Counted from the first letter of the stretch, positions 45,626 to 56,422 are shown. The stretch: 64,000 nucleotides of DNA from Borreliella yangtzensis (GCF_014201775.1 NZ_JACHFG010000002.1:283454-347453), one strand, 5' to 3'. Notes: generated by a model from the letters alone, not told the origin. A program made the numbers and translations.

Positions 45626-47279
45626 AACTTTAGTGTTCGTTTTATTATTCTTATTAACGTGTTTTTTAGGTGGTTTTTATTTCTATTTCAATCCCAATAT
45701 TTTATATTTTTTTAAAGGCGAAAAAGATTTTAGCAAGCTTATTGTAGAAATTGATTTTTATATTGATAGAAAAAAATTTGCTGGTGCTAAAAAAGCAATA
45801 CAATTTTCATCATATTACGCCAATACTGAATTTAAATGGCTAGCTCTTATTAAAAGAAGTAAGGTTTGGGCTTTATATACGGGCGACTTTAGTCTTATGG
45901 GGGATATAGTAAATCTTAGTGTTAAAGCTTTGCCGGGTAATTTGAAGCTTAGAGCTTTAGAAGTTTATTCTAAACTTAAAGTTGGGTCTTTAAAAGAAGC
46001 TTACAGAATTGCAAATAACTATCTTTTAGATAGTGAAGAGTATCGGGGTCTTTATAATGAAGTTTTTATTAAAAATTTAAGTGTAGATAATCAGATTGTA
46101 GATTTTAACAAATTTATTGATAAAATCTATAGAGAAAAGGATGCTAGTATTTTTGAAGAGATCGGTTTAAATCTTAAAAATAATGCATTTTTAGTAAATG
46201 CAATGCTTTTGTATATAGAGAAAAAAAACATGGAGGCTGCCAAGCGTATACTTTCTAAAATTAAAGAAGACAAAAACTTTTTCAAAGAGCTTGCATATAT
46301 TTCTTACAATCTTAACGATTTAGATTTTACAATTTCAAATCTTAAGTTTATTGAAAATGGAAATGACCCCACTTTACTTTTTTTACTTGCTGATGCTTAT
46401 TTTAAAAAGGGAGATGTTAAGAATGCTAAAAATGAATATTTAAAGCTTTATACAAAATTTCCTGATTATAATGTTCTTGTTTATTTAAATCTTGCACTTA
46501 TAGCTAATAATGAAAATGATTTTAAAAGAGCAATTTCTTATTTGAATAAGGCTAATGAGGTATTTAAAGGCAATAAGATAATAAATTATTATTTAGCAAA
46601 CATCTACTTTAGAATTAAAAATTATTCTAAAGCTAATGAAATTATAGCTAATTACAAAGAAGACCCTTTATTTTTTAAAATTTATTTTGCATTGAATTAT
46701 GCAAATTCTGAGTATGAGGCAAAAAAGTCTTATTTGTGGCGAATATTTTATAAAACAGAGTACAATTCTAATATTGCTCAATTTTTGGCTTGGAATTTGC
46801 TGCTTTATTCAGATTTAAAGGACTTGGATTTATTTTTTAGAATTTATGGTTTTTCTGAAAATAAGCAAGATTGGTATGATTTTTATAAATTTTATTATTA
46901 TTTTCTTAAAAGAGATTTTATTAGTGCAAAAAAGGTAATTCTTGACAATAAAGCTCAAAAATATATGTTTGGAAGTTATTATAATCTTGGAGTTTTGAGT
47001 TTTTCTGAGAAAAATTATAAAGAAGCAGAAAGGTATTTTAATGAAGGCATATCTTTATTACCTAGCAGTTTTTATGATAAAGATGCTAGTACTGATTATG
47101 AGCTTGAATTTGTATCAAAAATCTACTTAAAACAAGGCATTAATTATCTTTATTTGGGTAAAATGGAAGAAGGCAAAGGGGCTATTTTAGCTTCTTATTC
47201 TTTTTACGAAACTGATGAGGGAAGACTTTATAAAAATATGATAGATACACTTAGAGAAAGGAAGTTGAATTTTGACTAA
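45612..47279 (+). CDS. Membrane-anchored TPR protein (hypothetical)
   Basis: 555 residues. An N-terminal anchor (about 5-25, TLVFVLLFLLTCFLGGFYF) is followed by a long alpha-helical solenoid with TPR-like pairs, clearest at about 250-345 (LLADAYFKKGDVKNAKNEYLKL; NLALIANNENDFKRAISYLNKA; YLANIYFRIKNYSKANEII) and about 455-485 (NLGVLSFSEKNYKEAERYFNEG). Probably faces the periplasm. TTG start at 45612 with GGAG at 45601-45604, inside the end of nusB. It overlaps map by 8 bases. Partner unknown. Confidence 0.82.
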   Translation: MKKNKTLVFVLLFLLTCFLGGFYFYFNPNILYFFKGEKDFSKLIVEIDFYIDRKKFAGAKKAIQFSSYYANTEFKWLALIKRSKVWALYTGDFSLMGDIVNLSVKALPGNLKLRALEVYSKLKVGSLKEAYRIANNYLLDSEEYRGLYNEVFIKNLSVDNQIVDFNKFIDKIYREKDASIFEEIGLNLKNNAFLVNAMLLYIEKKNMEAAKRILSKIKEDKNFFKELAYISYNLNDLDFTISNLKFIENGNDPTLLFLLADAYFKKGDVKNAKNEYLKLYTKFPDYNVLVYLNLALIANNENDFKRAISYLNKANEVFKGNKIINYYLANIYFRIKNYSKANEIIANYKEDPLFFKIYFALNYANSEYEAKKSYLWRIFYKTEYNSNIAQFLAWNLLLYSDLKDLDLFFRIYGFSENKQDWYDFYKFYYYFLKRDFISAKKVILDNKAQKYMFGSYYNLGVLSFSEKNYKEAERYFNEGISLLPSSFYDKDASTDYELEFVSKIYLKQGINYLYLGKMEEGKGAILASYSFYETDEGRLYKNMIDTLRERKLNFD

Positions 47280-48027
47280 ACTGAGATTGAAATCTAAAGA
47301 TGAGATTAAAAAAATAAAAGCTTCAGCTAGTTTGTTAGCGCTTACTTTGTTAGAAGTCGAAAGAAATATTGTCCCTGGTATTAGCACCAAGGAACTTGAT
47401 TTAATAGCCTATGACTTTATTATTAAAAATAGAGCCAAGCCCGCTTTTAAAGGATATCATGGGTTTAAGGGCACTATTTGTGCGTCTGTTAATGAAGAGG
47501 TTATTCACGGTATTCCTGGGAAAAGAAAGTTAGCTGATGGAGATATTGTTAGCATTGATTGTGGGGTTATTCTTGATGGGTTTTATAGCGATATGGCAAA
47601 GACTTTTAAAGTGGGAAGTGTGGATTCTAGTATCGACAAACTTTTAGAAGTTACAAATACTGCTCTTTACAAAGGTATTGCTGAGATGAAAGTGGGAAAT
47701 AGAATTTTAAATATATCAAAAGCAATAGAGGAATATATAAAACCATTTGGTTTTGGAATAGTTAGAGAATATACGGGGCATGGTGTTGGATTTCAACTTC
47801 ATGAAGAACCAAGTGTTCCCAATTATTATGCCCCTTTTTTTAAAAATATTAGAATTCAAGAAGGTATGGTTTTGGCTATTGAGCCTATGGTAAACTTAAA
47901 AGGGCATAAAGTTTCAATAAGAAGTGATGGTTGGACTGTTTTTGCATCTGATCTTAGTTATTCTGCACATTTTGAACACACTGTTGCTGTTGTTGATGGA
48001 TTGCCTGTAATTTTAAGTGAAGTTTAA
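47272..48027 (+). CDS. map: Methionine aminopeptidase
   Basis: Removes the initiator Met from new proteins. 251 residues, type I length. Metal ligands and substrate His are visible: GYHGFKGTICASVNEEVIHGIP (about 63-84, split), SIDCGVILDGFYSDMAKTF (Asp pair), YTGHGVGFQLHEEP (His), AIEPMV (Glu) and HFEHTVAVV (Glu). TTG start with AGGAAG upstream; translation probably coupled to the TPR gene it overlaps. Confidence 0.95.
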   Translation: MTKLRLKSKDEIKKIKASASLLALTLLEVERNIVPGISTKELDLIAYDFIIKNRAKPAFKGYHGFKGTICASVNEEVIHGIPGKRKLADGDIVSIDCGVILDGFYSDMAKTFKVGSVDSSIDKLLEVTNTALYKGIAEMKVGNRILNISKAIEEYIKPFGFGIVREYTGHGVGFQLHEEPSVPNYYAPFFKNIRIQEGMVLAIEPMVNLKGHKVSIRSDGWTVFASDLSYSAHFEHTVAVVDGLPVILSEV

Positions 48028-48093
48028 ATTTTAAGTTAATCAAATATTAAAATTTTGTTTATAAAATTAAGTAATTATGTGGAGGTTATAAAA

Positions 48094-49518
48094 GTGGAAA
48101 AAAAGTTTTTTTCTGGATTTATTCTCAGTTTTTTGGCTTTGGGTATTGGGTTTTTTATTGGAATGCATTATTTAGATTCTAATAGAAGTAACATTGTTTT
48201 TGCAGAGGAAAAGGACAATACAGTACAAGCTCTGCAAGATTCTTTTAGAGAGGTTTCCAAGAAAATTTTACCATCGTCTGTAGAAGTTCATGCAACAGGG
48301 GTAATTAAGCAGAGTTTTCCTATTCCATTTTTCTTTTTTGATATGCCAGAATTTGATTCTGAGAGAAAAAGCAATTGGGCAGGATCTGGAGTAATAATTG
48401 GTAGAGATTCTCAAAAAAAATCATTATTTTATGTGGTTACAAATAGCCATGTAGTAGATAAGGCTACTGAACTTGAAGTTGTATCTTATGATAAGAAGAA
48501 GCACAAGGCTAAGTTAATTGGCAAAGATGAAAAAAAAGATATTGCTCTTATTAGTTTTGAAAGTGATGACGCAACTATTAAAGTAGCTGATCTTGGAGAT
48601 AGTGATAAGCTTGAAATAGGCGATTGGGTTATGGCAGTAGGGAGCCCTTTCCAATTTAGTTTTACAGTTACAGCGGGCATTGTGAGTGGATTGCAACGTT
48701 CTGCAAATCCTAATTTACAATCAAGAAATTTATTTATTCAAACTGATGCTGCAATTAACAGAGGTAATTCAGGCGGGCCTCTTGTAAATATAAAAGGTGA
48801 AGTTATTGGGATTAATGCTTGGATAGCTTCAAATTCTGGCGGAAATATTGGGTTAGGTTTTGCAATTCCTGTTAATAATATTAAAAGTACAGTGGATTTT
48901 TTCCTTAAAGGTAAAAAAATTGAATCAGCATGGCTTGGAATTTCTTTTTATCCGTTAAAAACAAGAGATTCTGAAGTGCTAAAAAGCTTGGGAGTTGAGG
49001 GTAGTGATGTTTCAGCTGCAATTATTGCTTCTCTTTATCCAGGCTCACCTGCTATTAAGTCAGGGCTTAGAGCAGGGGACATTATTGTGAAGGTTAATGG
49101 AGTTTCCATGAGTGTGTTTCAAGACGTTACATCATATATTAGTGATTTTTATGCTGGCGAGAAAGTAAATGTGGAAGTTTTAAGGGGTAATGTCAAAAAA
49201 AATATTGAAATTATTCTTGCTGTTAGACCTAAGGATAAAGAGCTTTCTTCTTCAAAAATGCTTCCGGGCTTTGTTGTGTATCCATTAGTTGATGATATTA
49301 AAGCACAGCTTAATTTAAGAAATTGGATTAAAGGTGTTGTTGTTGATTATATTGATAAAAATTTAGCATCAAGTATTAAGATGAAATCAGGAGATGTGAT
49401 TCTTTCTGTAAATTCAAAAAGTGTTTCTAATTTAAGAGAATTTTACGACGCTCTTGAGATTGGAAAAAATACTTATAAAATTTTAAGAGGAAATGATTCT
49501 TTTAAAATTTCTTTTTAG
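48094..49518 (+). CDS. htrA: HtrA/DegP serine protease
   Basis: Envelope protease/chaperone that in Borrelia is also found outside the cell. 474 residues when read from GTG at 48094, which has GGAGG 9 bases upstream; an in-frame TTG at 48055 is rejected. N-terminal hydrophobic signal (about 5-25), protease domain with His 119 (NSHVV), Asp 149 (KKDIALI) and Ser 226 (RGNSGGPL), then two PDZ domains (about 285-375 and 390-470). The nucleophile at 226 agrees with my memory of a B. burgdorferi S226A mutant, which supports the GTG start. A strong terminator follows. Confidence 0.95.
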   Translation: MEKKFFSGFILSFLALGIGFFIGMHYLDSNRSNIVFAEEKDNTVQALQDSFREVSKKILPSSVEVHATGVIKQSFPIPFFFFDMPEFDSERKSNWAGSGVIIGRDSQKKSLFYVVTNSHVVDKATELEVVSYDKKKHKAKLIGKDEKKDIALISFESDDATIKVADLGDSDKLEIGDWVMAVGSPFQFSFTVTAGIVSGLQRSANPNLQSRNLFIQTDAAINRGNSGGPLVNIKGEVIGINAWIASNSGGNIGLGFAIPVNNIKSTVDFFLKGKKIESAWLGISFYPLKTRDSEVLKSLGVEGSDVSAAIIASLYPGSPAIKSGLRAGDIIVKVNGVSMSVFQDVTSYISDFYAGEKVNVEVLRGNVKKNIEIILAVRPKDKELSSSKMLPGFVVYPLVDDIKAQLNLRNWIKGVVVDYIDKNLASSIKMKSGDVILSVNSKSVSNLREFYDALEIGKNTYKILRGNDSFKISF

Positions 49519-49532
49519 TGAATTTTAGTTTT

Positions 49533-49563
49533 GGGTTAAGAGTTCGATCTTAACCCTTTTTTT
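49533..49563 (+). terminator. Rho-independent terminator after htrA
   Basis: GGGTTAAGA (49533-49541), loop GTTCGA, TCTTAACCC (49548-49556), then seven T residues. Perfect 9-bp stem, 14 bases after the htrA stop. Confidence 0.9.
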
Positions 49564-49705
49564 GCTTTATGTATAATTTATTAAGCTTTTTTTTGGGCTG
49601 TAATGTATTTATTTTGTGCAAATATTTGCGTGTATTTGAAAATAAAATATAAAATATTTAATAAAAATAAAATTTGTTTTTATTAAAAAGGAATAAGTTT
49701 GGATT

Positions 49706-50299
49706 ATGAAAAAATATGTTTCTTATGAGGAGATAAGAATTAATGGGTTTAAACTTGCTTATAAAATTTATAAAGATGGTTTTATTCCAGATATTATGTA
49801 TGTCTCTTTGAGGGGAGGAGCCTATCTTGGTAATATTATTAGTGAATTTTTTAAATTTGTAAAAGTAGATAAACCCCTGTTATATGCGGCTGTTGTTGCT
49901 AGATCTTATGATATTTATAATGAGCAAAAAAAAATAATGATAGATGGATGGACTTATGATCCAAAATATTTAAGGGCGGGCGATAAGGTTTTATTTGTTG
50001 ATGATATTTTTGATACGGGTCGTACTATTGTTTATTTGAGAGGTGAAGTTTTAAAAAAGGGGATAGATAATAAAAATGTTAAAATAGCAGTTTATGATTA
50101 TAAGGATCATGGATTTGTAGATTATATTCCTGATTATTATGTTAATAAATATTCTAGCCAAGAAGAATTAAATACTTGGATTCATTATGGAAATCATGAG
50201 TTGACAGGATTGAATGAAAGTGAATATAAGAATAGTTTCGAATATATAGATGATGAGCTTAATGAGGTTTTAAAGTTTTTGGCAAAAAATAAATCTTAA
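49706..50299 (+). CDS. Purine-type phosphoribosyltransferase family protein
   Basis: 197 residues. PRPP-binding loop KVLFVDDIFDTGRTI (about 94-108) and the RGG loop MYVSLRGGAYLG (about 31-42) define a type I PRTase. The N-terminal 'GFKLAYKIYKDGFIPDIMYV' arrangement resembles the xanthine/hypoxanthine-guanine group. Likely in purine salvage, which Borrelia depends on since it makes no purines, but the base specificity cannot be read from sequence; a regulatory PRTase is possible. Ends in a four-base overlap (TTAA) with the convergent gene. Confidence 0.8.
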   Translation: MKKYVSYEEIRINGFKLAYKIYKDGFIPDIMYVSLRGGAYLGNIISEFFKFVKVDKPLLYAAVVARSYDIYNEQKKIMIDGWTYDPKYLRAGDKVLFVDDIFDTGRTIVYLRGEVLKKGIDNKNVKIAVYDYKDHGFVDYIPDYYVNKYSSQEELNTWIHYGNHELTGLNESEYKNSFEYIDDELNEVLKFLAKNKS

Positions 50300-50814
50300 T
50301 TATTGTCCTCTATATATTCTATTAAAGTATATCCTTTTGTTTTTAATATTTTAATTATTATTCCCAGGTTATCCTTTAATATTGGACCGATTAGTGCATG
50401 AGTTTTTTCATTTTTAACTGAAAACTTATTAGTATTTTTAATTGCTTCAAAGTTATCATTTTTATAGTTAGGATAAACTTTAACATAATGATTTGTTATG
50501 TAACTTCCATTATTTGCAGTTTTTTGATTGATGTTATTGTTTAAATTCCTGTTAGGGTAATTAATTTTTTTTGATTTTTGTATGTATATATTGGAATTTA
50601 TATTTTTTTTATCTTTTGTATCTTTTAAAATTGATTCTTTTTGTATCTTTTTGAGGTTTGAATTTGGATCGTAAGTTTTAGAATTTTTTTTGATTTTTGT
50701 TTCTACATTTGAAAATAATTCTAATTTATTGTTGAATTTTTCATCTTTTACTGGGAATATTCTTGTTGCAAAAAGAAAGAGTAATATTAATCTGTATAGT
50801 TTTGTTAATTTCAT
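50296..50814 (-). CDS. Secreted or anchored SPOR-like protein (hypothetical)
   Basis: 172 residues from ATG at 50814, which has AAAGGA about 7 bases upstream; a TTG at 50841 is possible but overlaps asnS. An N-terminal hydrophobic segment (KLYRLILLFLFATRIFP, about 4-20) is a signal or anchor. The middle is low-complexity, rich in N, K and S. The last 60 residues contain 'YVKVYPNYKN' and 'HALIGPILKDNLGIIIKILKTKGYTLIEY', which resembles a SPOR domain (family end: rVriGPf.....A......L...Gy). SPOR domains bind denuded peptidoglycan at division sites. It lies 23 bases after asnS. Confidence 0.65.
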   Translation of the reverse strand: MKLTKLYRLILLFLFATRIFPVKDEKFNNKLELFSNVETKIKKNSKTYDPNSNLKKIQKESILKDTKDKKNINSNIYIQKSKKINYPNRNLNNNINQKTANNGSYITNHYVKVYPNYKNDNFEAIKNTNKFSVKNEKTHALIGPILKDNLGIIIKILKTKGYTLIEYIEDNN

Positions 50815-50837
50815 TTCCTTGTTTCCTTTCTTTTTGA

Positions 50838-52226
50838 TCAAAAATAAAGATTTTTAGGAGTCCTTGGGAATGGTATTGAATCTCTTATATTAGATATTCC
50901 TGTTGAGTATTGCACTAATCTTTCAAGTCCAAGTCCAAAACCAGAATGAGGAGTGGAGCCAAATCTTCTTAAATCAAGATACCAGTTTAGATGTTCGATG
51001 TTTAGATTTAATTCTTTTATTCTATTTTCTAATTTTTGTAAATTATCTTCTCTTTCGCTTCCTCCTATAATCTCCCCAATTCTTGGAACAAGTATGTCCA
51101 TTCCTTTAACGGTTTTATTGTCTTTGTTTATTTTCATATAAAATGCTTTGAAATTTTTTGGATAATCAATAACCACTACTGGTTTTTTAAAAGTTTCTTC
51201 TGTTAAGTATCTCTCGTGTTCTGTTTGCAGATCTATTCCCCAGTAAGGTTTTATTTCAAAATTTTTTTTTGAGTTTTCAAGAACTTTTATTGCTTTAGTA
51301 TAGGTAATAACCTCAAAATTTGAATTTATTACGTTTTCTAATTTTTTAATTAAACCTTTTTCAATGTAATTTTCTAAAAAGTCCATATCTTGTGAGCATT
51401 CGTTTAAAATTGAACTTAAAAGATATTTTAAAAGATTTTCTGCTAGTATAATATTGTCGTCAAGTTTGTAAAAAGCCATTTCTGGTTCTATCATCCAAAA
51501 TTCTGAAGCGTGGCGAGTGGTGTTGGAATTTTCTGCTCTAAATGTTGGGCCGAATGTATATATTTTAGATAAAGCCATGGCGTATGCTTCTCCATGCAAT
51601 TGACCGGTAACTGATAGAAAAGCCTCTTTCCCAAAAAAATCGTCTTTAAAATCGATATTGGTAAGCGTATCGTTTGGTTTATTAAATTTTAGTGTAGAAA
51701 CCCTAAACATTTCCCCGGCACCTTCTCCATCATTTGATGTAATGATCGGTGTATTGATATAAAAAAAACCATTTTTTTGAAAATATTCATGAATTTTGTA
51801 TGAAATTTTATTTCTTACTCTAGCAATAGCTCCAAATGTATTAGTTCGTATTCTTAAATGAGGTATTTCTCTTAAAAATTCAAAAGTATGTCTTTTTTTT
51901 TGTAATGGATAGGTTTTTGGATCTGTTTCTCCTATTACATTAAAACTATATGTTTTTATTTCATATTTTTGTCCTTTTGCGGGACTTTCTATTAATAGGC
52001 CCGTTAACGATATACTTGCCCCTGTTGTTAGTTGTTTTAGGTCTTTTTCACTAAATTGATTTTCTTCTTCGTTTATTATAGCTTGAATGCCTTTAAGCGT
52101 TGAGCCATCATTAATTTCTATAAATCTAATCTTACCATTACTTCTTGCAGTTCTAATCCAACCGTTTATTGTAACATTACTGTTTAAAATTGGATTTTCT
52201 AAAATATCTTTAATGCTTTTAAACAT
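50838..52226 (-). CDS. asnS: Asparaginyl-tRNA synthetase
   Basis: Class II synthetase that charges tRNA-Asn. 462 residues: OB-fold anticodon domain (about 15-115, VTINGWIRTARSNGKIRFIEI), motif 2 FRAENSNTTRHASEFWMIEPEMAF (split at 51475-51545; about 229-252), and motif 3 GFGLGLERLVQY (about 433-444) followed by IRDSIPFPRTP. Reads FWMIEPE, typical of AsnRS against AspRS. Leads the minus-strand pair with the SPOR-like gene. Confidence 0.96.
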   Translation of the reverse strand: MFKSIKDILENPILNSNVTINGWIRTARSNGKIRFIEINDGSTLKGIQAIINEEENQFSEKDLKQLTTGASISLTGLLIESPAKGQKYEIKTYSFNVIGETDPKTYPLQKKRHTFEFLREIPHLRIRTNTFGAIARVRNKISYKIHEYFQKNGFFYINTPIITSNDGEGAGEMFRVSTLKFNKPNDTLTNIDFKDDFFGKEAFLSVTGQLHGEAYAMALSKIYTFGPTFRAENSNTTRHASEFWMIEPEMAFYKLDDNIILAENLLKYLLSSILNECSQDMDFLENYIEKGLIKKLENVINSNFEVITYTKAIKVLENSKKNFEIKPYWGIDLQTEHERYLTEETFKKPVVVIDYPKNFKAFYMKINKDNKTVKGMDILVPRIGEIIGGSEREDNLQKLENRIKELNLNIEHLNWYLDLRRFGSTPHSGFGLGLERLVQYSTGISNIRDSIPFPRTPKNLYF

Positions 52227-52329
52227 TTTATTTATTACCCTAAATACTTATTAATATTGTTAAATCAATTTTATTATAGCTTAAAACTTTTTTTAAAAAA
52301 ACATTCAACAATTTTTATTATTTTAATTC

Positions 52330-52358
52330 TTGAAATTAACTTTATTAATATATATACT
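52330..52358 (+). promoter_or_regulatory. Sigma-70 promoter of murI-rsgA-mutS2
   Basis: TTGAAA (52330-52335), 17-base spacer, TATACT (52353-52358); identical boxes and spacing to the rpsF promoter. It lies downstream of an in-frame TTG at 52257, which argues that the longer reading frame is not the translated one. Confidence 0.7.
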
Positions 52359-52388
52359 TTATTTTTTAGGGGTGATTATTATTTTGTA

Positions 52389-53171
52389 ATGAAAAGTTTC
52401 AAAGAAGTAATAATTGTTTTTGATTCGGGAATAGGGGGACTTTCTTATTTTAAATATATTAAAAGTAAAATAGAGGGGTACCAATATGTTTATGTTGCCG
52501 ATAATAAAAATTTTCCTTATGGAGAAAAGAGCTCAGAATATCTTTTACAATCAATTTTTTTTTTAATTGAGAAACTTAAAAAAATATATAATATTATCGC
52601 ATTAGTTTTGGCTTGCAACACAATTTCTGTTAGTGTATACAATAAGTTAAATTTTGTTTTTCCGGTGATCTATACTTTGCCAGAGGTAAGTTCAGTTTCA
52701 GATCTTGTTTTAAAAAAAGTTCTTTTGATAGCAACAAATACTACACTTGAAAGCGAATTTGTTAAAAATCAAGTAAATATACATGACGACTTGATTATAA
52801 AAGCTGCTGGAGAGCTTGTTAATTTTGTTGAATATGGGGAAAAGTTCAGAAAAGACGCTCTTAGGTGTTTGGAAGCTTTAAGGCTTGAAGTTGTAAATAC
52901 CGGTAGAGAAATTGTTTTTCTTGGATGCACCCATTATTTACATCTTAAGACAATGATAGAAGATTTTTTAAAAATTCCTGTTTATGAAAATCGTGAATTA
53001 GTGGTGCAAAGTCTAATTAGATCAATAAATTTTTTTGAATATAGAGGCAATTATTATAAAAATGATGTTGATTTTGTGGATGAGTTTTATTTAACTAAAA
53101 ACGAAAATTTAACTTTTTATCAAAATTTTTGCAAAAAATATAATCTCCATTTTAAAGGAATGATAATTTGA
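52389..53171 (+). CDS. murI: Glutamate racemase
   Basis: Makes D-glutamate for peptidoglycan. 260 residues from ATG at 52389 ([17 protein letters not shown]), with catalytic cysteines in VLACNTIS (Cys 76) and [10 protein letters not shown] (Cys 180). The 44-residue upward extension possible in the frame carries the promoter and is rejected; a G-rich AGGGGTGA site lies rather far (16 bases) from the ATG, so translation may be weak. The stop overlaps rsgA by four bases. Confidence 0.92.
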   Translation: MKSFKEVIIVFDSGIGGLSYFKYIKSKIEGYQYVYVADNKNFPYGEKSSEYLLQSIFFLIEKLKKIYNIIALVLACNTISVSVYNKLNFVFPVIYTLPEVSSVSDLVLKKVLLIATNTTLESEFVKNQVNIHDDLIIKAAGELVNFVEYGEKFRKDALRCLEALRLEVVNTGREIVFLGCTHYLHLKTMIEDFLKIPVYENRELVVQSLIRSINFFEYRGNYYKNDVDFVDEFYLTKNENLTFYQNFCKKYNLHFKGMII

Positions 53172-54091
53172 ATTATCTTGAATTTGAAGTTATTTGGGGG
53201 GTTAATAATATATATTCTGTTTTAGAACTTGGTAGTAAATTAATTTATGAAGGAATTTTTAAAGGTAAGGTATTAGAAACAGGTTGTAAGGAGTATAACC
53301 CTTTAGTTCCAGGAGACATAGTCTTGGGGTATATTTATGGTGCTCGCAAGGTATATATTGATAGGCGGGTAAACAGAAAAAATCTTCTTTGGCGTTATAA
53401 CAAAAAAGCAGATCTTAGACAAACGATTGTTTCTAATATTGATAATGTTTTGATTATAAATTCTGCCAACTTTCCTGAGATGAAAAATTTTTTTATTGAC
53501 AGAGTTATTATTGTTGCAGAAGAGCAAAACATTGTTCCCGTTATTGTTATTAATAAAATTGATAAAGGAATAAGTCAAAGGGCTGAAGAATTTTCTAAAA
53601 TTTATAAAAATCTAGGGTACAAAGTTTTAAAAACTTCCGTTAAAACTTGTGAGGGCATTAAGGAAGTAAAAGAGATTTTAAGAAATTCAAGAACTTCTTT
53701 TATTGGCCAGTCTGGTGTTGGTAAATCTTCTTTAATAAATTTGATTGATTCAAAAGCATCGCAATCAGTAAATGAAATTTCACATAGATATTCTAGAGGA
53801 AAACATACTACTGTTTATTCAATATCATTTCATTCTGAGAACGGAATAATAGTTGATACTCCCGGAATAAAAGAGTTTGGAGTTGAAACATTGCCTTTTG
53901 AAAATCTTAAGTATTATTTTAAAGAGTTTGAAAATTTTGCTAGTTTTTGTAAATATAAATCCTGTTTACATGTTAGCGAACCTGGTTGTTTTGTTATGAG
54001 TTCTTTAGGTAATGGTATTTCTAAACTTAGGTACGAAAGCTATTTAAAGATTTTATCAGAGCTTAAAAATTATAAAAATTATGCAAGATAA
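53168..54091 (+). CDS. rsgA: Ribosome small-subunit GTPase RsgA (YjeQ)
   Basis: Circularly permuted GTPase acting in late 30S assembly. 307 residues: OB domain (about 25-85), NKID (G4, about 130-133), Walker [13 protein letters not shown] (about 180-191), DTPGIKEF (G3) and a zinc-binding motif [14 protein letters not shown] (about 260-275). The TTG start is inside the end of murI and GGAAT lies upstream. It overlaps mutS2 by 11 bases. Confidence 0.94.
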   Translation: MNYLEFEVIWGVNNIYSVLELGSKLIYEGIFKGKVLETGCKEYNPLVPGDIVLGYIYGARKVYIDRRVNRKNLLWRYNKKADLRQTIVSNIDNVLIINSANFPEMKNFFIDRVIIVAEEQNIVPVIVINKIDKGISQRAEEFSKIYKNLGYKVLKTSVKTCEGIKEVKEILRNSRTSFIGQSGVGKSSLINLIDSKASQSVNEISHRYSRGKHTTVYSISFHSENGIIVDTPGIKEFGVETLPFENLKYYFKEFENFASFCKYKSCLHVSEPGCFVMSSLGNGISKLRYESYLKILSELKNYKNYAR

Positions 54092-56417
54092 ATATTTAAA
54101 AAATATTGATTTTTATGAAATTTTATCTTTAGTATCTGAATATGTTTCTAATCCAGATACTGTTAATTTACTAAATAAACAAAAGATATTAAAAACAAGA
54201 GAAAGTTTAGAGAAAATGTTTTCCTTTGTAAGTCTAATTAGAATGCTTTTTGAGAGTTGTAAAGGATATCCAAATTCTTTTATAAATAGCTTGGAATATT
54301 CCATTTCATTATTATCAAAAGAAAATTCAAGAGCTTCTATTGAAGATTTAAGAGATATTGTAAAGTTTTTAGATGAAGTTTTGAAAATAAATTTATTTTT
54401 GCATAAAAATAGTGATATCAAACATCTTAATACTCAAATTTTATTTGATTTATTATTTTTAAGTCCCGAGTTAAAAAATTTGCTTAGTGAATTGAAAAAA
54501 TATGTAGATTTTGATGCTCTTGAATTGAAAAATGGTGTTGTAAAAGAATATGATTCGGTTGAATTTGAAATTAAAAATTTAAATAGACGAATTGAAAAGC
54601 AAATAAAAAAAATAATTAATTTAAATATAGAATATTTGGCTTCTAATTTTGTTTATTATAAATCGAATAAATATACCCTTGCTCTTAAGTCTAATTTTAA
54701 AGGTAAAATTAAGGGGAATATTATTTCTGTTTCGTCATCGGGTGAAACGTTTTATATTGAACCAAATGATGTTGTAAATGATAATAATAAGTTAAATTAT
54801 TTAAATTTAGAAAAAGAAAGAATAATTTTAAAAATTTTGCAGAATCTTTCTGATAAAGTTCGTACTAATATTGTCCTTTTAGATAATCTTTATAATAATT
54901 TTTTATATTATGATTCTCTAAAAGTACGAGCGATTTATGGAATCAAAACCAAAGGAATATTCCCCAAGATTTCAAATGTATTAAATATTTTTGATGCATA
55001 CCATCCTTTGTTAAAGGCTCCAAAGGCAATAACTTTTACGTCTTTTGAAAATCGTGTTGTAATTATTACTGGACCTAATGCTGGTGGAAAAACGGTAACT
55101 TTAAAGACAGTTGGGCTACTTAGCGCAATGTTCCAATTTGGGATTCCTATTGTTGTTGGTGAGTCTAGCACTTTTAAAATTTTTGATAACATTTTTATTG
55201 ACATTGGCGATGAGCAGTCAATTTATAATTCTCTTTCAACTTTTTCAAGTCATATGAGTAATATTTCCTATATCTTAAAACATACTACAAAAAATAGTCT
55301 TGTAATATTTGATGAATTTTGCTCAGGAACAGATATTGATCAAGGGCAGGCGCTTGCTATTTCAATTCTTGAATATTTAATTGATATTAATTCTTATGTT
55401 TTAATATCAACTCATTATAATGCTCTTAAATATTTCGCATATACTCATGAAGGCGTTGTTAATGCTTCTATGTGTATGAATTTAGAGACAATGCAACCCA
55501 ATTATAATTTGATTTTTTCCATTCCTGGTGAAAGTTATGCGTTTAATGTTGCTAGTAAAGTTTTGATTGACAGTAGTATAGTAATTCGTGCTAATGAAAT
55601 TTATTTATCCCAAAAAACAGAAGTTAATAAAATTTTAGAAAGATTAATAGAGAAAGAGAAAGATTTACTTTTAACTAAAGAAAGCATGGATAAAAAATTA
55701 ATCCAAATAGAGTTGCAAGAAAAAGAAATAAAAAATATTTATCAAAATCTTTTATTAAAAGAAAAAAATATTGAAATAAAGCTTTTAAATGAGCAGAATG
55801 AATTTTTAAAAAATTCAAGAAAAGTTTTGGAAAATTTAGTTAGGGAAATAAAAGAGGGTAATATTGATGTTTCAAAAAATAAAGCTTTTATATCAGATTT
55901 GGAAAAAAATGTAGATCTCAAGTTAAATAAAGTGAATTCTCTTAACAATAAGAGAAATATAGTAAGAGATTTTAAAATAGGAGACAGGGTTAGAATAGTT
56001 AATTCTAATGCGAAAGGAAGAATAGTTGGGATGTCTAAAAAGAAGATTATTGTTAATGTAGGTACATTTAATGTTAGCGTTTCTAGCTCAGAGATATCTT
56101 TGGAGAAAGTTATAGAGCATAAAAAAGAAGGTGGTAAAAATTTTAGCTTTTCAATTGATTATAATAAGGAAATCTTGTTAAGTTTTACCGTTGATATTAG
56201 GGGTATGAGGGTTGTTGATGCTCTAGACTTTTTGAATAAGAAAATAGATAATATTATATTAAATGACATTAATAAATTCGAGATCATTCATGGAAAAGGG
56301 GAGGGGCATCTTATGAGGGAAGTTCACAAATTGTTAAAAGAGTTAAAGTTTGTTAAAAAATATTATTTTGCTCATCCTAGTGATGGGGGGGCTGGAAAAA
56401 CTATAGTTGAGATTTAA
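54081..56417 (+). CDS. mutS2: MutS2 family ATPase/nuclease
   Basis: Acts on recombination intermediates or, in some bacteria, collided ribosomes, rather than mismatch repair. 778 residues: core helical domain (about 1-310), ATPase with [12 protein letters not shown] (about 330-341) and [11 protein letters not shown] (Walker B, about 408-418), a coiled coil (about 510-620), and a C-terminal Smr nuclease domain (about 705-778, [15 protein letters not shown] ... [10 protein letters not shown]). A G7 run at 56385-56391 stays in frame. Overlaps rsgA, starts MQDKYLKN. Confidence 0.94.
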   Translation: MQDKYLKNIDFYEILSLVSEYVSNPDTVNLLNKQKILKTRESLEKMFSFVSLIRMLFESCKGYPNSFINSLEYSISLLSKENSRASIEDLRDIVKFLDEVLKINLFLHKNSDIKHLNTQILFDLLFLSPELKNLLSELKKYVDFDALELKNGVVKEYDSVEFEIKNLNRRIEKQIKKIINLNIEYLASNFVYYKSNKYTLALKSNFKGKIKGNIISVSSSGETFYIEPNDVVNDNNKLNYLNLEKERIILKILQNLSDKVRTNIVLLDNLYNNFLYYDSLKVRAIYGIKTKGIFPKISNVLNIFDAYHPLLKAPKAITFTSFENRVVIITGPNAGGKTVTLKTVGLLSAMFQFGIPIVVGESSTFKIFDNIFIDIGDEQSIYNSLSTFSSHMSNISYILKHTTKNSLVIFDEFCSGTDIDQGQALAISILEYLIDINSYVLISTHYNALKYFAYTHEGVVNASMCMNLETMQPNYNLIFSIPGESYAFNVASKVLIDSSIVIRANEIYLSQKTEVNKILERLIEKEKDLLLTKESMDKKLIQIELQEKEIKNIYQNLLLKEKNIEIKLLNEQNEFLKNSRKVLENLVREIKEGNIDVSKNKAFISDLEKNVDLKLNKVNSLNNKRNIVRDFKIGDRVRIVNSNAKGRIVGMSKKKIIVNVGTFNVSVSSSEISLEKVIEHKKEGGKNFSFSIDYNKEILLSFTVDIRGMRVVDALDFLNKKIDNIILNDINKFEIIHGKGEGHLMREVHKLLKELKFVKKYYFAHPSDGGAGKTIVEI

Positions 56418-56422
56418 TTTAA

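Noticed and set aside
49564-49705. Possible small RNA or gene after the htrA terminator
   Set aside because: AT-rich spacer with no clear promoter pair, hairpin or frame.
52257-52388. Longer N-terminus for MurI
   Set aside because: The extension is hydrophobic, contains a strong promoter and is not part of the racemase family.
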